A stretch of 5,613 nucleotides of DNA from the NCBI GenBank assembly GCA_021163175.1, contig JAGGXG010000143.1, forward strand, positions 1-5,613. Reading direction: 5' to 3'. The DNA comes from Thermoplasmata archaeon (lineage in GTDB: Archaea; Thermoplasmatota; E2; UBA202; JdFR-43). The position numbers were made by a program, and so were the translations under genes. Below the pieces are notes generated by a model, which did not search any database, was not told the origin of the DNA, and saw nothing but the letters and a program-made list of their open reading frames with translations. This document shows, in pieces, positions 4,946 through 5,613 of this stretch (position 1 is the first letter of the stretch; each line of letters starts with the position of its first letter).

Positions 4946-5613
4946 ATGGATACAAAAAAAGCATGTATTGAATTTATGAAGCGTGGCGTAGATGCAATAG
5001 TTTTTGTTGGGGGTGATGGAACAGCCCGAGATGTATATTCTGTCGTTAAAGATAGAGTAGCTATCCTTGGTGTGCCTGCTGGCGTGAAAATGTGTTCTGG
5101 CGTATTTGCTTTCACACCTAGGATGGCAGCAGAAGTTATTGCAAATTTTGATGGCTCGGTTGATGCTGAGATAATTGATATAGATGAGGAAGCTTTTCGG
5201 AAAGATAAGCTTGAGTTGAAGATTTATGGATATGCAAAAACTTTTGGTGGAAATGTTCAGCAAGGAAAAATTTTGATAACAAGCGACAAGGAAATGAAGG
5301 AAAGTATCGCATATTTCATGGCATTGATATGCAGGAAAGGAAGCCACATCATTGGAGGTGGCTCAACAACATATGCAATTAAAAAAGCTCTGGGAATAGA
5401 GGGAAGTTTTTTGGGTGTAGATGTTGTAAAGGATGGAAAATTGGTTATAAAGGATGCAAATGAAGAGCAGCTGCTAAATTTTTTAAAAGAAGATAAGGCA
5501 AGGATAATCGTCGCTCCACTAAGCAACGGCTTCATTTTTGGTCGGGGTAATCAGCAGATCAGCTGGCAGGTAATAAAAAAGGTTGGGAAGGAAGGCATCA
5601 TAGTCGTTGCCAC
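4946..5613 (+). CDS. ATP-NAD kinase family protein, catalytic part (3' end beyond window)
   Basis: This frame begins at an ATG (MDTKKACIEFMKRGVDAIVF), is the same frame as the 4682 start, and stays open for 222 codons to the window edge. It carries the NAD-kinase GGDGT motif (5009-5023) followed by ARD, the PAGVKMCSG segment (5075-5101), a GGNVQQGK segment (5249-5272), a glycine-rich GGGSTT (5354-5371), and APLSNGFIFGRGNQQIS near 5514-5564. These match archaeal COG3199 proteins, normally about 350-380 residues, so perhaps 50 residues lie beyond the edge. The absence of stops and the intact motifs mean the coding sequence is not decayed. Together with 4682-4906 it forms one gene interrupted by two compensating frameshifts. 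Sequencing or assembly error is the likeliest cause, with a very recent pseudogene or restart at ATG 4946 as alternatives. A split protein would separate the NPIAGMGG segment from the GGDGT motif. Confidence 0.85.
   Translation, partial: MDTKKACIEFMKRGVDAIVFVGGDGTARDVYSVVKDRVAILGVPAGVKMCSGVFAFTPRMAAEVIANFDGSVDAEIIDIDEEAFRKDKLELKIYGYAKTFGGNVQQGKILITSDKEMKESIAYFMALICRKGSHIIGGGSTTYAIKKALGIEGSFLGVDVVKDGKLVIKDANEEQLLNFLKEDKARIIVAPLSNGFIFGRGNQQISWQVIKKVGKEGIIVVA

Noticed and set aside
4954..4960. Run of seven A as a programmed frameshift site
   Set aside because: The conserved DTKKA residues already read correctly in the final frame before the run, so the frame change lies upstream near 4945. The first break also has no proper slippery heptamer in frame.
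4898..5347. Minus-strand open frame of 149 codons over the kinase
   Set aside because: The plus strand carries the NAD-kinase motifs GGDGT and PAGVKM here; the antisense product is unrelated low-complexity sequence.

Overview
The window looks archaeal, most plausibly a low-GC euryarchaeon of the Thermoplasmatota type. This rests on an archaeal type of gene content (a TrpB2-class tryptophan synthase beta subunit, a COG3199-type ATP-NAD kinase, a small HemK-like methyltransferase), on frequent ATA isoleucine and AGA/AGG arginine codons, and on start codons that lack Shine-Dalgarno sequences and instead have AT-rich TATA-like stretches upstream. The lineage is an inference and could not be tested against a database.

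Layout. Bases 1-184 are AT-rich and noncoding, with a weak hairpin plus T-run and a candidate promoter. Gene 1 (185-2752, +) encodes an 855-residue predicted cell-surface protein: signal peptide, phospholipase B-like / C45-type Ntn-hydrolase domain with candidate nucleophile Cys200, an approximately eight-bladed PQQ-type beta-propeller, and a C-terminal membrane anchor. Gene 2 (2742-3356, -, alternative start 3389) is a HemK-like SAM-dependent methyltransferase with an NPPY motif, convergent with gene 1 and overlapping its end by 11 bases. Gene 3 (3426-4685, +) is a TrpB2-type PLP enzyme, divergent from gene 2 across a very short AT-rich promoter region. Gene 4 (from 4682, +, running off the right edge) is an ATP-NAD kinase family protein that overlaps the trpB2 stop by four bases (ATGA). 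Its reading frame is broken twice, near 4865 and near 4946, and the second break restores the original frame.

How the genes relate. trpB2 and the NAD kinase form a probable translationally coupled pair. The methyltransferase and trpB2 seem to share one TATA-like element lying the same distance from both start codons, and a 12-bp perfect palindrome sits at the expected methyltransferase transcription start. The surface hydrolase is a separate unit. The points most worth following up are the surface fusion protein, the unusual features of the TrpB2 (Val for Ala in the substrate-carboxylate loop, no usual N-terminal segment, much higher local GC), and the double frameshift in the kinase. I saw no CRISPR array, tRNA, rRNA or insertion sequence.
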